A DNA stretch of 21,122 nt from Burkholderiales bacterium (GCA_016649475.1 JAENXP010000003.1:1-21122), one strand, 5' to 3'. Numbered from the stretch's first letter, positions 8,233-15,652 are shown. Notes: a model not told the origin generated them from the letters alone. Numbers and translations are program-made.

Positions 8233-8290
8233 GTCATTCCTCGGCCTCCGGCCCCGGAATGACATTTATCGAATATTTCATTTTGAAATA
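8233..8290 (-). repeat. Two hairpins in the bamC-bamD gap, one REP-like
   Basis: Four bases after the bamC stop is a perfect hairpin with arms TATTTCA (8274-8280) and TGAAATA (8284-8290) and a 3-base loop. Beyond it is a second hairpin, with arms GTCATTCC (8233-8240) and GGAATGAC (8256-8263) and an inner GGCC/GGCC stem. GTCATTCC...GGAATGAC palindromes are a common dispersed intergenic repeat type in proteobacteria. No T-run follows either hairpin. They may divide the transcript into a bamBC part and a bamD-G part. Confidence 0.65.
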
Positions 8291-8294
8291 CGCT

Positions 8295-8834
8295 CTACGA
8301 CTTCGCCATTCTCGCGACGGCGTCCAGCACCTGCTGCAGCCCGTGCTTGTCGATGAGCGCCTCGACGCCGATCTCGATGTCGGGCGGGCTCGCCTCGACC
8401 TGCTCGACTTCCTCTTCGCGCTCCTCGTAGATCAGCGCGTCGTTCAGGCACCATTCCACGCACTTGGGCTTCTCCAGCCCCGGCTCGTCCTCGCACATGT
8501 CGCATTTCAGCGGCAGGCCGGAATCGGGTTCCTTGAACAGGTCGCGCGAGGGGCAGGACGCGCGGCAGAAATCGCACTCGTCGTATTTCTTGCCGTCGAT
8601 GATGTAGGTGTCACGGCCGGTGCATTCGGCCGCCGTGTACTCGCCGGCGTAGACCGGAAGGTAGATGTCGCGCAGCGGCTCGCGCACGATCCTGATGCGC
8701 GAGCGCGCCGGGTTGTTGCTGCTGTAGCGCGGGTTCGCGTGAAACAGCGAACAGATGACTTCGCATGCACGGCAACCGTTGCACAAGTCGGCGTTGATGG
8801 TGATCGACTTGATCTTCTTCATGACCTTAGGCAT
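8295..8834 (-). CDS. bamC: BamC: polyferredoxin electron-transfer subunit
   Basis: 179 residues of the DmsB/HybA-like ferredoxin class. Cysteine groups: C18/C21/C24/C28 (CNGCRACEVIC), C87/C90/C94 with nearby C71, and C111/C114/C125/C129. Three [4Fe-4S] clusters are therefore likely. BamC is the partner of BamB and carries electrons into its [4Fe-4S] and tungsten-pterin centre. The ATG at 8834 overlaps the bamB stop by eight bases and has an AAGGAGG site about 9 bases upstream. A second ATG at 8822, just past the bamB stop, is an alternative start four codons shorter. A paralogue lies at 14159-14710 with the same cysteine spacing. The C-terminal 40 residues are helical and without metal ligands. 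Confidence 0.93.
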   Translation of the reverse strand: MPKVMKKIKSITINADLCNGCRACEVICSLFHANPRYSSNNPARSRIRIVREPLRDIYLPVYAGEYTAAECTGRDTYIIDGKKYDECDFCRASCPSRDLFKEPDSGLPLKCDMCEDEPGLEKPKCVEWCLNDALIYEEREEEVEQVEASPPDIEIGVEALIDKHGLQQVLDAVARMAKS

Positions 8835-10848
8835 GGCTCAGCGCCTCCTTCGCTTGCGCTTCTTCTGCGGCCTTCCCGCCGGCGGCGTCCGCCTTGGCGA
8901 GGATCCCCCTTTGCTCCAGGTCCTCGGCGACACAGGCCAGGTCCAGGTCCAGCAGCGACTCCCTGGTCGGGATCCCGTTCGCGTTCCAGCCCTTGAGCTC
9001 GTAGTACGCGTCGAGCAGCGTCTTCTCCAGATCGGGGAAACGCTTCTTCCAGTGGTCCTCGGGCGGCTTGTCGTCGGCGCGCCGCATGCCGCGCCTGACG
9101 TTGATCGCGCGCAGCAGGGTGCGGTTGCGGGTTGCCGCCTTCCACAGGCTGGCCGAGTCGAAGTCGATGCCGGTCCCGGCGGAAATGAATTTCGGGAAGT
9201 TGTGGATGTGATAGGGCGGCTTCAGCGGGAAGGACGACAGCCCGGCGCAGGTGCCGAGCGCGTCGTCGATGTAGTGCATCTTTTCCTGCCAGTCGACGAC
9301 ATCGCAGCTGGCTTGGACCGACGGGTAATGAGGATTCGATTTCTCGCCGCGCGGCTCCCACTCCAGCAGGTATTGCTTGAACTTGTCGTCGGGCACCTGG
9401 AACCAGTCCTTGACGAAGGCCTCGCGCTCTTCCATCGTCGGGAACGGCGCCTGCGGAAACTGCCCCTCGATCTGGGTGATGTTGATTTTCTCGCCGGTCG
9501 CGTACATCAGGTAGTAGACCGGATTCAGCATGCCGAGCTTGAGCGGCAGCTGCTCGTGTTTCTTGATGGTGTTGTGGTCGAATTTTTCCGCGCCCTTGCC
9601 GATGCGCCTGGCCGCCCAGTACACGCCGTCGGCGAGCGCGTCGCCGATGCCTTCGCGCCTGACGATGCGGTCGAGCAGCCAGAAGAAGCGCCCCTCGACG
9701 TCGGCCGGCATGCCGGGGAAATCCGCGTCGGTGAGGATGCCGGCCTCGAGCAACTCGAGCGCGAAGGCCATGACCTGGGGCGTCGAGAATCCGTCCACGC
9801 CGTATTCGGTGGCGCGCTGCGCGATCTTGAAGCCGAACTCGAGATCCGAATAGGCCGCCATGGTGTAAGTGAGCTTGGAGTAGCACTTCATCATGTAGGT
9901 CGGCTGCCCCGGGACGGAAATGGTCGCTCCGCATTTCATCGGACAGTTGTAGCAGCTGATCAGGCGCGTGCGCACGTCCTCCTGCGACTTGCGCCACTTC
10001 TCTTCGATTTCATGGGTCCAGAAGTCCTTGCGCCGGGTGCGCGCATTGCCCCACATGAAACTGGTGGTGTGCCACTGCTCGTCGACGATCGCCATTTCCT
10101 GCGGCGAGCCGAGGCCCTGCAGGATGGCGGGTACGCCGGGTATCGGATGGTCGGCGCGGAACTTGATGTATTGCAGCACCTCGTCGCACAGCTTCATGAA
10201 TTCCGCCGGCCGCGCGACGTTGACGTCCTTGGTGCCGCGCACGACGACCGCCTTGAGCCCCTTGTCGCCCATGACCGCGCCGATGCCGCCGCGGCTGGCG
10301 CTGGATCTGCCCTGCTCGATGGACGCGTAAAAGACCCGGTTTTCCCCGGCCAGGCCGATGGCGGCCACTTGCGCGTTCGGCTCCTTCAGTTCCTGGCGGA
10401 TGCATTCGGCAGTATCGATGGCGCCCTTGCCACGCAGATGCGCAGCGTCGCGGATCTCGACCTTGTCGTTGTGTATCCACAGATAGACCAGCTCGGGCGA
10501 CTTGCCGCGGATGATCACCTTGTCGTAACCCGCGTGCTTCAACTCCGGCGCCCAGAATCCGCCCATCATCGAATAGGCGAGCAACTGCGTCTGCGGAGAA
10601 AACGTCGAGACCACGGTGCGGTTTGCGCCGGGCGCCGCAGTGCCGCAAAGCAGGCCGGTGGCGAAGATCAGCAGATTGTCTTCGGAAAACGCCTCGGCCT
10701 CGGCAGGGACTCTGTCCCACAGTATCCTGGCGCTGGTGCCCAGCCCGCCCAGATGCAGCTTGGTCAGCTCGGGATCGGATTCCACCCTGTCGATGCTGCC
10801 GCGGGAGAGATCGACCTCCAGTTCGAACCCTGTTTCTGCGTACCGCAT
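8827..10848 (-). CDS. bamB: BamB: tungsten-containing class II benzoyl-CoA reductase catalytic subunit
   Basis: 673 residues of the aldehyde:ferredoxin oxidoreductase (AOR) family. It very closely resembles what I remember of Geobacter BamB, including the N-terminus MRYAETG, the GGFWAPELK stretch and the SSASRGGIGAVMGDKGLKAV pterin-binding region. [4Fe-4S] ligands are C299/C302/C306 (CYNCPMKC) with C534 (GTCAGL) as the likely fourth. E251, H260 and C322 occur at the positions I recall for gate/proton-relay and metal-ligand residues in the Geobacter BamB structure. It would reduce benzoyl-CoA to cyclohexa-1,5-diene-1-carboxyl-CoA at the W-bis-pyranopterin, with no ATP use by BamB itself. The ATG at 10848 has an AGAGGA site 8 bases upstream. 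It is the first gene of the bamB-I operon and is transcribed from the AT-rich divergent region 10849-11264. The assignment as a true BamB is strong; the substrate is inferred from similarity. Confidence 0.93.
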   Translation of the reverse strand: MRYAETGFELEVDLSRGSIDRVESDPELTKLHLGGLGTSARILWDRVPAEAEAFSEDNLLIFATGLLCGTAAPGANRTVVSTFSPQTQLLAYSMMGGFWAPELKHAGYDKVIIRGKSPELVYLWIHNDKVEIRDAAHLRGKGAIDTAECIRQELKEPNAQVAAIGLAGENRVFYASIEQGRSSASRGGIGAVMGDKGLKAVVVRGTKDVNVARPAEFMKLCDEVLQYIKFRADHPIPGVPAILQGLGSPQEMAIVDEQWHTTSFMWGNARTRRKDFWTHEIEEKWRKSQEDVRTRLISCYNCPMKCGATISVPGQPTYMMKCYSKLTYTMAAYSDLEFGFKIAQRATEYGVDGFSTPQVMAFALELLEAGILTDADFPGMPADVEGRFFWLLDRIVRREGIGDALADGVYWAARRIGKGAEKFDHNTIKKHEQLPLKLGMLNPVYYLMYATGEKINITQIEGQFPQAPFPTMEEREAFVKDWFQVPDDKFKQYLLEWEPRGEKSNPHYPSVQASCDVVDWQEKMHYIDDALGTCAGLSSFPLKPPYHIHNFPKFISAGTGIDFDSASLWKAATRNRTLLRAINVRRGMRRADDKPPEDHWKKRFPDLEKTLLDAYYELKGWNANGIPTRESLLDLDLACVAEDLEQRGILAKADAAGGKAAEEAQAKEALSHA

Positions 10849-11264
10849 TTGCCTGGTCCTCTTTCAGACTGCGTTCCTGTACGGCTGCCCGGCGGCCGTC
10901 ACGCTGGACAGATGACCCTTCGAAACGAAGCGCGACCATGGCGCCTGCAGGCGCCCCTCCCATAGCCGCTTGCCGGTCCCGGAATTGACGCCCGCATTCA
11001 GGCCGCTTGCATTTTTTGAGCTATTCGGTATTGTAGTACTATAATGCTTATTTCTCGGTTTCCCGTCAACTTATTTTCGTCAAACTTGTTGATTTTGGTA
11101 GAAAACTTGAGTGTTGCGATCGGGTATTCCGGCAGCCTTCGGCAGCCGCGCTTGCCGCCGCGTGAGGGCAGCACAGGTGCCGTTCCGCCTGCCGCCGCCC
11201 GGTTGGGCGCGTGGCAGAATCGAGCACTCATCTACGCTAAGCGAACCCTGAGCAGGAAGCGGCG
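10849..11264. promoter_or_regulatory. Divergent control region between bamB and the HD/AOR module
   Basis: This 416-base stretch has no gene and contains an AT-rich core (about 11010-11110) in a GC-rich setting. On the plus strand TTGAGC (11016-11021) and TATAAT (11040-11045) with an 18-base spacer form a sigma-70-like promoter towards the HD gene. On the minus strand TTGACG (11069-11064) with CATTAT 17 bases on faces bamB. The two overlap, and a near-palindrome TTGTAGTACTATAA (11031-11044) sits across them. A second inverted motif, TCAA-N5-TTGA, is near 11080-11092. These are candidate operators, recognised by eye only. The rest (10849-11000 and 11110-11264) is GC-rich leader sequence without clear features. 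Confidence 0.5.
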
Positions 11265-12164
11265 ATGAACGAGGTGCGCAAACTTCTGCAGGCACGCATT
11301 CCCGGTCTGCACGCGCGCATCGAGCAGACGCTCATCGAGGCCGAGGCGCGCTACAACCGCCGGACCAAACAGGCGGCCTCCCAATTCCTGCTGGAGCATA
11401 CCCAGCGCACGGCGGCCATCGCCAACAAGATAGCCGCCATGGAAAGAGTCGATGCGCTGCTGCCGGTCCTGGTCGCGCTCTACCACGACGCGGGCAAGTT
11501 TCATGAGGGCGAATACCACCAGGACCAGGTGCCGGAGGAAGAGCATGCGGCCGTACTCGCCGCGCGCATGCTTGCGGAATGCGGCGCGCAGCACACCGAC
11601 ATCGAGGCTGTGTGCGCCGCGCTGCGCGCCCTGTACGACGACCGGCTGGCCAGCCTCGAATCCTGCCGCATCGTGCAGGATGCGGACCGGCTGGACAAGC
11701 TCGGCGCGCTGGGCGTCGGCGCTTTCTTCACCAAGGCGACGCTGCGCGGACGCGGCCTCATCGACGCGCTGGTGCAAAGCTTGAGCCGGGAACTCAGTTA
11801 CGCGCTGGCTGCGCCGCATTCCATGTTGACCGAAACCGGCAAAAGGTTGGCCGGCGAGCAGTCGGCGAAGACGGTCGCATTCTTTGACGAACTGCTGCAC
11901 GACCTGGAACGCTGGGGCATCGCGGCGTTCGAACGCCGCCCCCTGAAAGTAGAGGGGGATTTCCGCGGCCGCGACGGCGAACGCGTGCGCGAGGTGCAGG
12001 TGACCGTCGTCATGCCGCGCGCCTGCCCCGATTGCGAGGCACCGATGGCGCTGACGCATCGCAGCGAACGTGGCCTGAAATGCGACATGCTGAAGGCGCG
12101 CTTCGCCTGCCAGGCCTGCGACTATGCGCGCGACATCTCCTTCTGCCTGCCGATACTCGCCTGA
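11265..12164 (+). CDS. HD-domain protein with C-terminal zinc ribbon, function unknown
   Basis: 299 residues. An HD-type metal-dependent hydrolase fold is supported by H45 (HTQRTA), H74-D75 (YHDAGK), H94 (EEEH) and an aspartate-rich DADRLDKLG segment (D139, D141), the usual order of metal ligands. Residues 250-290 form a zinc-ribbon-like tail with C254/C257 (CPDC) and C282/C285 (CQAC). HD enzymes hydrolyse nucleotides or other phosphoesters, but no substrate can be read from the sequence. The ATG at 11265 has a weak GGAA site 6 bases upstream. It precedes the BamB-like gene by 18 bases in the same direction and seems to belong to that operon. This association with a benzoyl-CoA-reductase-like enzyme is not one I recognise from described bam clusters. 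It could act on a pterin or nucleotide intermediate of cofactor supply, or in signalling; both ideas are speculative. Confidence 0.8.
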   Translation: MNEVRKLLQARIPGLHARIEQTLIEAEARYNRRTKQAASQFLLEHTQRTAAIANKIAAMERVDALLPVLVALYHDAGKFHEGEYHQDQVPEEEHAAVLAARMLAECGAQHTDIEAVCAALRALYDDRLASLESCRIVQDADRLDKLGALGVGAFFTKATLRGRGLIDALVQSLSRELSYALAAPHSMLTETGKRLAGEQSAKTVAFFDELLHDLERWGIAAFERRPLKVEGDFRGRDGERVREVQVTVVMPRACPDCEAPMALTHRSERGLKCDMLKARFACQACDYARDISFCLPILA

Positions 12165-12182
12165 AATGGAAGGGCTCGCCCG

Positions 12183-14132
12183 ATGAAATACGCTGAAACC
12201 GGGTTCAACCTGGAAATCGACCTGTCCCTGGGCAGCGTCCAAAAAGTGCCGTCGGACCCGCGGGACACCGAACTCTATCTGGGCGGACAGGGGGTTGCAG
12301 CCAAGATCCTGTTCGAGCGGGTTCCCCCGGACGTGGAGCCGTTTTCTCCCGACAATCTGCTGATTTTCAGCGCCTGTCTTCTGGTCGGCACGCCGGCGCC
12401 GGCCGCCAACCGCACCGTGGTAAATACTTTTTCTCCGCAGACCAACCTGATGTCGCATTCCCTGTTCGGCGGGTTCTTCGGAGCGGAACTGAAGTTTGCC
12501 GGTTACGACCGCATCATCGTCAAAGGCAAGGCCCCGGACCTGGTCTACCTGTACATACACAACGAACAGGTGGAAATTCGCGACGCGACCCACCTGCGCG
12601 GCAAAGGCACCACCGAGACGCAGGACCTGCTGAAGCAGGAACTGAAAGACCAGCGGGTGCAGGTGGCGGCCATCGGCCTCGCCGGCGAGAACCGGGTCTA
12701 CATGGCTTCCATCGACCACAACCACGCCAGCGCGTCGCGCGGCGTCGGCGTGATCATGGGCGACAAGCGCCTGAAAGCGATAGCGGTGCGCGGCACCCGC
12801 GACCTCAACGTCGCCAAGCCGGCCGAACTGTTCGAACTCTCCCAGGCGCTGCATAAAAAGATCGGCGAGGGCGACGGCAACGGCGACTGGATGGCGGTGG
12901 ACGAAGACGACAGCTTCCACCACAACCACTTCGCCTGGGGCAATGCGCGCACGCGCAGGAAGAATTTCTGGAGCGAGGAACTGCAGGAGCGCTGGACCAA
13001 ATGGAAATACGATCACATGGACCGGCAGACCGGCTGTTTCAACTGCGCGAAGAAATGCCGCAACGTGATCAACTGGCCGGGACAGCGCCGCTTCGGCTAC
13101 AAGTGCTTCGGCAAGGACACCTATCACATGGCGGCCTTCCTGGAGCTGGACTTCACCTATGAAATCCTCGGCGTCGCCCAGGAATACGGCCTCGATTCCT
13201 ACTCGACGCCGCAGGTCATCGCCTTCGCGCTCGAACTGCTCGAGGCCGGCATACTGGCGGACAGGGACTTCCCGGACATGCCCGCAGACAGCAGGGGCCG
13301 TTTCTTTTACCTGCTGGAAAAAATCGTGCGCCGCGAGGGCATAGGCGACGTGCTGGCCGACAGTGTCTCGCATGCGGCGAAGCGCATCGGCAAGGGTGCC
13401 GAAGCCTTCGATCACAACACCACCAAGAAATTCGAGCAGCTGCCGATCAAGCTCGGCAAGCTGAATCCCGCCTACTTCCTCATGATCGCCACCGGCGAGA
13501 AAATGAGCATCACCCAGATCGAAGGATCGTTTCCGCAGGACCCGCTGCCCACGCAGGAGGAAAGAGAAGCTTTCGTCAGCAAATGGGAAGCCGCGCCCGA
13601 CGAGAAGTTCAAGAAGTATTTCCTCGAATGGAAGAAACGCGACGATATTTCGGATGAGGCCACCTGCGAGATCGTGGACTGGAACGAAGCCATGCATTAC
13701 ATCGACGACTCCACCGGGCTGTGCGGCTTCGTGTCCTCGTTCCGCGGCCAGTTCGGCGGCGGCGTCGCCTACCACATGAACAATATTCCGCAGATGATCT
13801 CGCATGCGACCGGCATGGAGGTGGACAAGGAGCGGCTGTGGAAAACGTTCCAGCGTATCCGCACCCTGGTGCGGGCGGTGAACGTGAGACGCGGCCTGCG
13901 GCGCAAGGACGAACGCCCGCCCGAAGACCACTGGGCGGTGCGCGACGAGCGCTACGAGCAGGAACTGCTCTCCAAGTATTACGCGTTCAAGGGCTGGAAC
14001 AGCGAGGGCATACCGACCCGGCAGACGCTGGAACGGCTGGACATGGGCTATGCCGCCGACGATCTGGAGCGCAGAGGGATCCTGGCGGCCGCAGCCGGCG
14101 TTCCCGGCGAGCCAGTGGCGACAGCCGGGTAG
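12183..14132 (+). CDS. BamB-like tungsten oxidoreductase paralogue with altered active-site loops
   Basis: 649 residues, AOR family, alignable with the bamB product (8827-10848) along its whole length. The iron-sulfur ligands are kept: C285/C288/C292 (CFNCAKKC) and C514 (GLCGF). The probable metal-ligand cysteine equivalent to C322 of BamB (C308, GYKCFGK) and a histidine aligning with H260 (H246, six residues before WGNAR) also remain. It differs in three places. About 14 residues are missing before that histidine, including the segment with E251 of BamB. A loop of about 6 residues is missing before EIVDW. About 4 residues are gained after the last ligand cysteine (SSFRGQFGGG). WAPELK is FGAELK. 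These lie near expected substrate-facing regions, so a different acyl-CoA or an aldehyde substrate is plausible. It follows the HD gene by 18 bases and precedes its own ferredoxin by 26 bases. Confidence 0.88.
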   Translation: MKYAETGFNLEIDLSLGSVQKVPSDPRDTELYLGGQGVAAKILFERVPPDVEPFSPDNLLIFSACLLVGTPAPAANRTVVNTFSPQTNLMSHSLFGGFFGAELKFAGYDRIIVKGKAPDLVYLYIHNEQVEIRDATHLRGKGTTETQDLLKQELKDQRVQVAAIGLAGENRVYMASIDHNHASASRGVGVIMGDKRLKAIAVRGTRDLNVAKPAELFELSQALHKKIGEGDGNGDWMAVDEDDSFHHNHFAWGNARTRRKNFWSEELQERWTKWKYDHMDRQTGCFNCAKKCRNVINWPGQRRFGYKCFGKDTYHMAAFLELDFTYEILGVAQEYGLDSYSTPQVIAFALELLEAGILADRDFPDMPADSRGRFFYLLEKIVRREGIGDVLADSVSHAAKRIGKGAEAFDHNTTKKFEQLPIKLGKLNPAYFLMIATGEKMSITQIEGSFPQDPLPTQEEREAFVSKWEAAPDEKFKKYFLEWKKRDDISDEATCEIVDWNEAMHYIDDSTGLCGFVSSFRGQFGGGVAYHMNNIPQMISHATGMEVDKERLWKTFQRIRTLVRAVNVRRGLRRKDERPPEDHWAVRDERYEQELLSKYYAFKGWNSEGIPTRQTLERLDMGYAADDLERRGILAAAAGVPGEPVATAG

Positions 14133-14158
14133 ATCCGGACGCGAACGGGAGAATTGCA

Positions 14159-14710
14159 ATGAGCGCCGAAGTCAGCACCAAGACGGTCAAGGAAATCAGG
14201 ATCGACATCGAAAAGTGCACGGGCTGCCGCGCCTGCGAAATGGCCTGCTCGGCGTTTCACGCCAAGCCCAGGTACAGCAGCATCAATCCGGCCCGGTCCC
14301 GCATCCGCGTGGTCACCGACGAGATCAACGACGAGTACGTGCCGGTGCGCGCCGGCAACTTCACCCGCAGCGAGTGCGACGGGCGGCATTTCTACCAGCT
14401 CAATGGCAAGCAATACGGCGAGTGCAGCTTTTGCCGCGCGTCCTGCCCGTCCCGGGATTTTTTCATCGAACCGGATTCAGGCCTGCCGCTGAAATGCGAC
14501 ATGTGCGAAGACGAACCGCCGCTGGCCGAGCCGCTGTGCGTCACGGTGTGCCAGCCGGGCTGCCTCACTTATGAAGTGCGCCAGGTGGAAACCGAAACCA
14601 GCGAACTCGAGGCGCGGGCTGTGATGGAGAAAGGACTCGAATCGCTGGTGAATCAGCATGGTATCGATGCGGTGATCGACAAGCTGAAACAGCTATCCAA
14701 GGGGCAGTAG
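14159..14710 (+). CDS. BamC-like polyferredoxin paired with the BamB paralogue
   Basis: 183 residues with the same cysteine pattern as BamC: C20/C23/C26/C30 (CTGCRACEMAC), C89/C92/C96 and C113/C116/C127/C131. Near-identical blocks include the YSS.NPARSRIR and CRASCPSRD segments. It should carry electrons into the neighbouring BamB-like enzyme, as BamC does for BamB. The ATG at 14159 has a GGGAGA site 7 bases upstream. It is the last gene of the three-gene plus-strand module. An in-frame upstream extension reaches into the preceding gene and is not supported. There are no companion copies of bamD-I on this side, so electron delivery probably depends on the complex encoded at 174-8171 or on another donor. 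Confidence 0.9.
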   Translation: MSAEVSTKTVKEIRIDIEKCTGCRACEMACSAFHAKPRYSSINPARSRIRVVTDEINDEYVPVRAGNFTRSECDGRHFYQLNGKQYGECSFCRASCPSRDFFIEPDSGLPLKCDMCEDEPPLAEPLCVTVCQPGCLTYEVRQVETETSELEARAVMEKGLESLVNQHGIDAVIDKLKQLSKGQ

Positions 14711-14776
14711 CGCTTCCTTTCGCCTCCCCGCGGGCGCGCCGAAGGTGGGCGCGAACGCGTACGTATCTTCCGCCGT

Positions 14777-14794
14777 AAATTCGAACCCGACCCC
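14777..14794 (+). repeat. 18-bp direct repeat, left copy
   Basis: AAATTCGAACCCGACCCC occurs here and again, exact and in the same orientation, at 15417-15434. The two copies flank the YbaK-like gene at a distance of 640 bases. In this copy CCCGACCC (14786-14793) also pairs with GGGTCGGG (14801-14808) to form an 8-bp hairpin. The TTCGAACCC core resembles a tRNA T-loop, but no cloverleaf surrounds it. A small mobile repeat, or an integration or recombination scar, is possible. Confidence 0.6.
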
Positions 14795-14809
14795 TATGCA
14801 GGGTCGGGC

Positions 14810-14836
14810 TTGCATCTGCCACGGCTTGTCTATACT
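14810..14836 (+). promoter_or_regulatory. Candidate sigma-70 promoter for the YbaK-like gene
   Basis: TTGCAT (14810-14815) and TATACT (14831-14836) are separated by 15 bases, about 32 bases before the start codon. The -10 box is good, the spacing short. The promoter overlaps the end of a hairpin associated with the 18-bp repeat. Confidence 0.35.
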
Positions 14837-14867
14837 GAAAGATATCCACTGAGACTAGGAGATCGTC

Positions 14868-15362
14868 ATGGGTATCGCAATGAAACTGAGTGATTACCTC
14901 AAGGCTAGCGACGTGCCGTACGAGGTGCTGAATCATTCCCACAGTGGCAACAGCATGCAGACAGCCAAGGCATCAAATGTGCCAGCGCGCTGCCTGGCAA
15001 AGGCGGTCGTGCTCGAAGACGACACGCACGCGGTGATGGCGGTGCTGCCGGCATCGCGGCGCCTGCGACTGGGCGAATTGCAGGCGCGCAGCGGTCTCAG
15101 CCTCCGGCTCGCCAGCGAGGCGGAGCTGAAATATCTGTTCAAAGACTGTGAACCGGGTGCTGTTCCGCCGCTGGGCGCCGCCTACGGCATCGAAACCATC
15201 TGGGATGACAGCCTCATGGAGCAGCCCGACACCTACCTGGAGGCGGGAGACCACGAAACGCTGGTGCGCATGAAAACGCGCGACTTCATCGGCCTGATGA
15301 AAGGCGCACGCCACATGACACTCAGTTCGCCGGTGGACGAGGAGCACGGCCCGCTATTCTGA
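14868..15362 (+). CDS. YbaK/ProX-type aminoacyl-tRNA deacylase-like protein
   Basis: 164 residues of the YbaK/EbsC/ProX family. Supporting blocks: an early lysine in an AKAVVLEDDTHAVMAVLPASRRL region, the substrate-pocket segment KDCEPGAVPPLGAAYG with the conserved glycine and proline residues, and a late MKTRDF segment. Family members trim wrongly charged aminoacyl-tRNAs, often Cys- or Ala-tRNA(Pro). Some relatives are only deacylase-like. The start ATG at 14868 has an AGGAG site 6 bases upstream; an ATG 12 bases later is less well placed. It has no functional link to the aromatic genes and is bracketed by an exact 18-bp repeat, suggesting an independent unit. The exact tRNA specificity cannot be read from the sequence. 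Confidence 0.8.
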   Translation: MGIAMKLSDYLKASDVPYEVLNHSHSGNSMQTAKASNVPARCLAKAVVLEDDTHAVMAVLPASRRLRLGELQARSGLSLRLASEAELKYLFKDCEPGAVPPLGAAYGIETIWDDSLMEQPDTYLEAGDHETLVRMKTRDFIGLMKGARHMTLSSPVDEEHGPLF

Positions 15363-15379
15363 GCAGGGCGTGCTCGCCT

Positions 15380-15405
15380 CCCTCTCCCGCTCAGACGGGA
15401 GAGGG
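15380..15405 (+). terminator. GC-rich hairpin after the YbaK-like gene
   Basis: Arms CCCTCTCCCG (15380-15389) and CGGGAGAGGG (15396-15405) form a perfect 10-bp stem with a 6-base loop, 18 bases past the stop codon. Only TT follows, so termination is uncertain. Palindromes of this CCCTCTCCC type are also common dispersed repeats in proteobacteria. Confidence 0.45.
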
Positions 15406-15416
15406 TTGGCGCGCGG

Positions 15417-15434
15417 AAATTCGAACCCGACCCC
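15417..15434 (+). repeat. 18-bp direct repeat, right copy
   Basis: Exact second copy of the repeat at 14777-14794, same orientation, located 54 bases after the YbaK-like stop codon. It lies in a 351-base stretch (15363-15713) where I see no gene. That stretch otherwise holds the hairpin at 15380-15405 and the sigma-54-like promoter at 15653-15668. Confidence 0.6.
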
Positions 15435-15652
15435 TTTGGGTTTGGCGCATACAAAAAACACGCATCGCGCCTTCAGCGATTTTCGCTGATTCCATTGGGA
15501 AATTTTCGATGGGGCACGTCGCCCCGCATAGAAATTTCGTACTTCGAGGGACGGGGCCCCAGCCGGCGCGCGCGTGCGCCGTTTTCGCCGGCAAAACGCA
15601 AGGCGATGATTACGCTTAAGTTTCGAAGAAGAATCGGGCAAATCCCGGCATC

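Noticed and set aside
7005..8996. Long open frame on the plus strand opposite bamC/bamD
   Set aside because: It is antisense to well-supported genes with complete metal-binding motifs; a high-GC shadow frame.
8755..10965. Long open frame on the plus strand opposite bamB
   Set aside because: Shadow of the BamB gene, low-complexity composition, no recognisable domain.
12183..14132. Second BamB gene as a decaying duplicate
   Set aside because: Intact frame, all FeS ligands, good spacing to neighbours and its own ferredoxin; the differences are clean loop changes, not decay.
11232..14159. Very long minus-strand open frame opposite the HD and BamB-like genes
   Set aside because: It overlaps two strongly recognised plus-strand genes and shows no family features.
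14777..14808. tRNA gene or fragment suggested by TTCGAACCC
   Set aside because: No acceptor, D or anticodon arms can be drawn around it.
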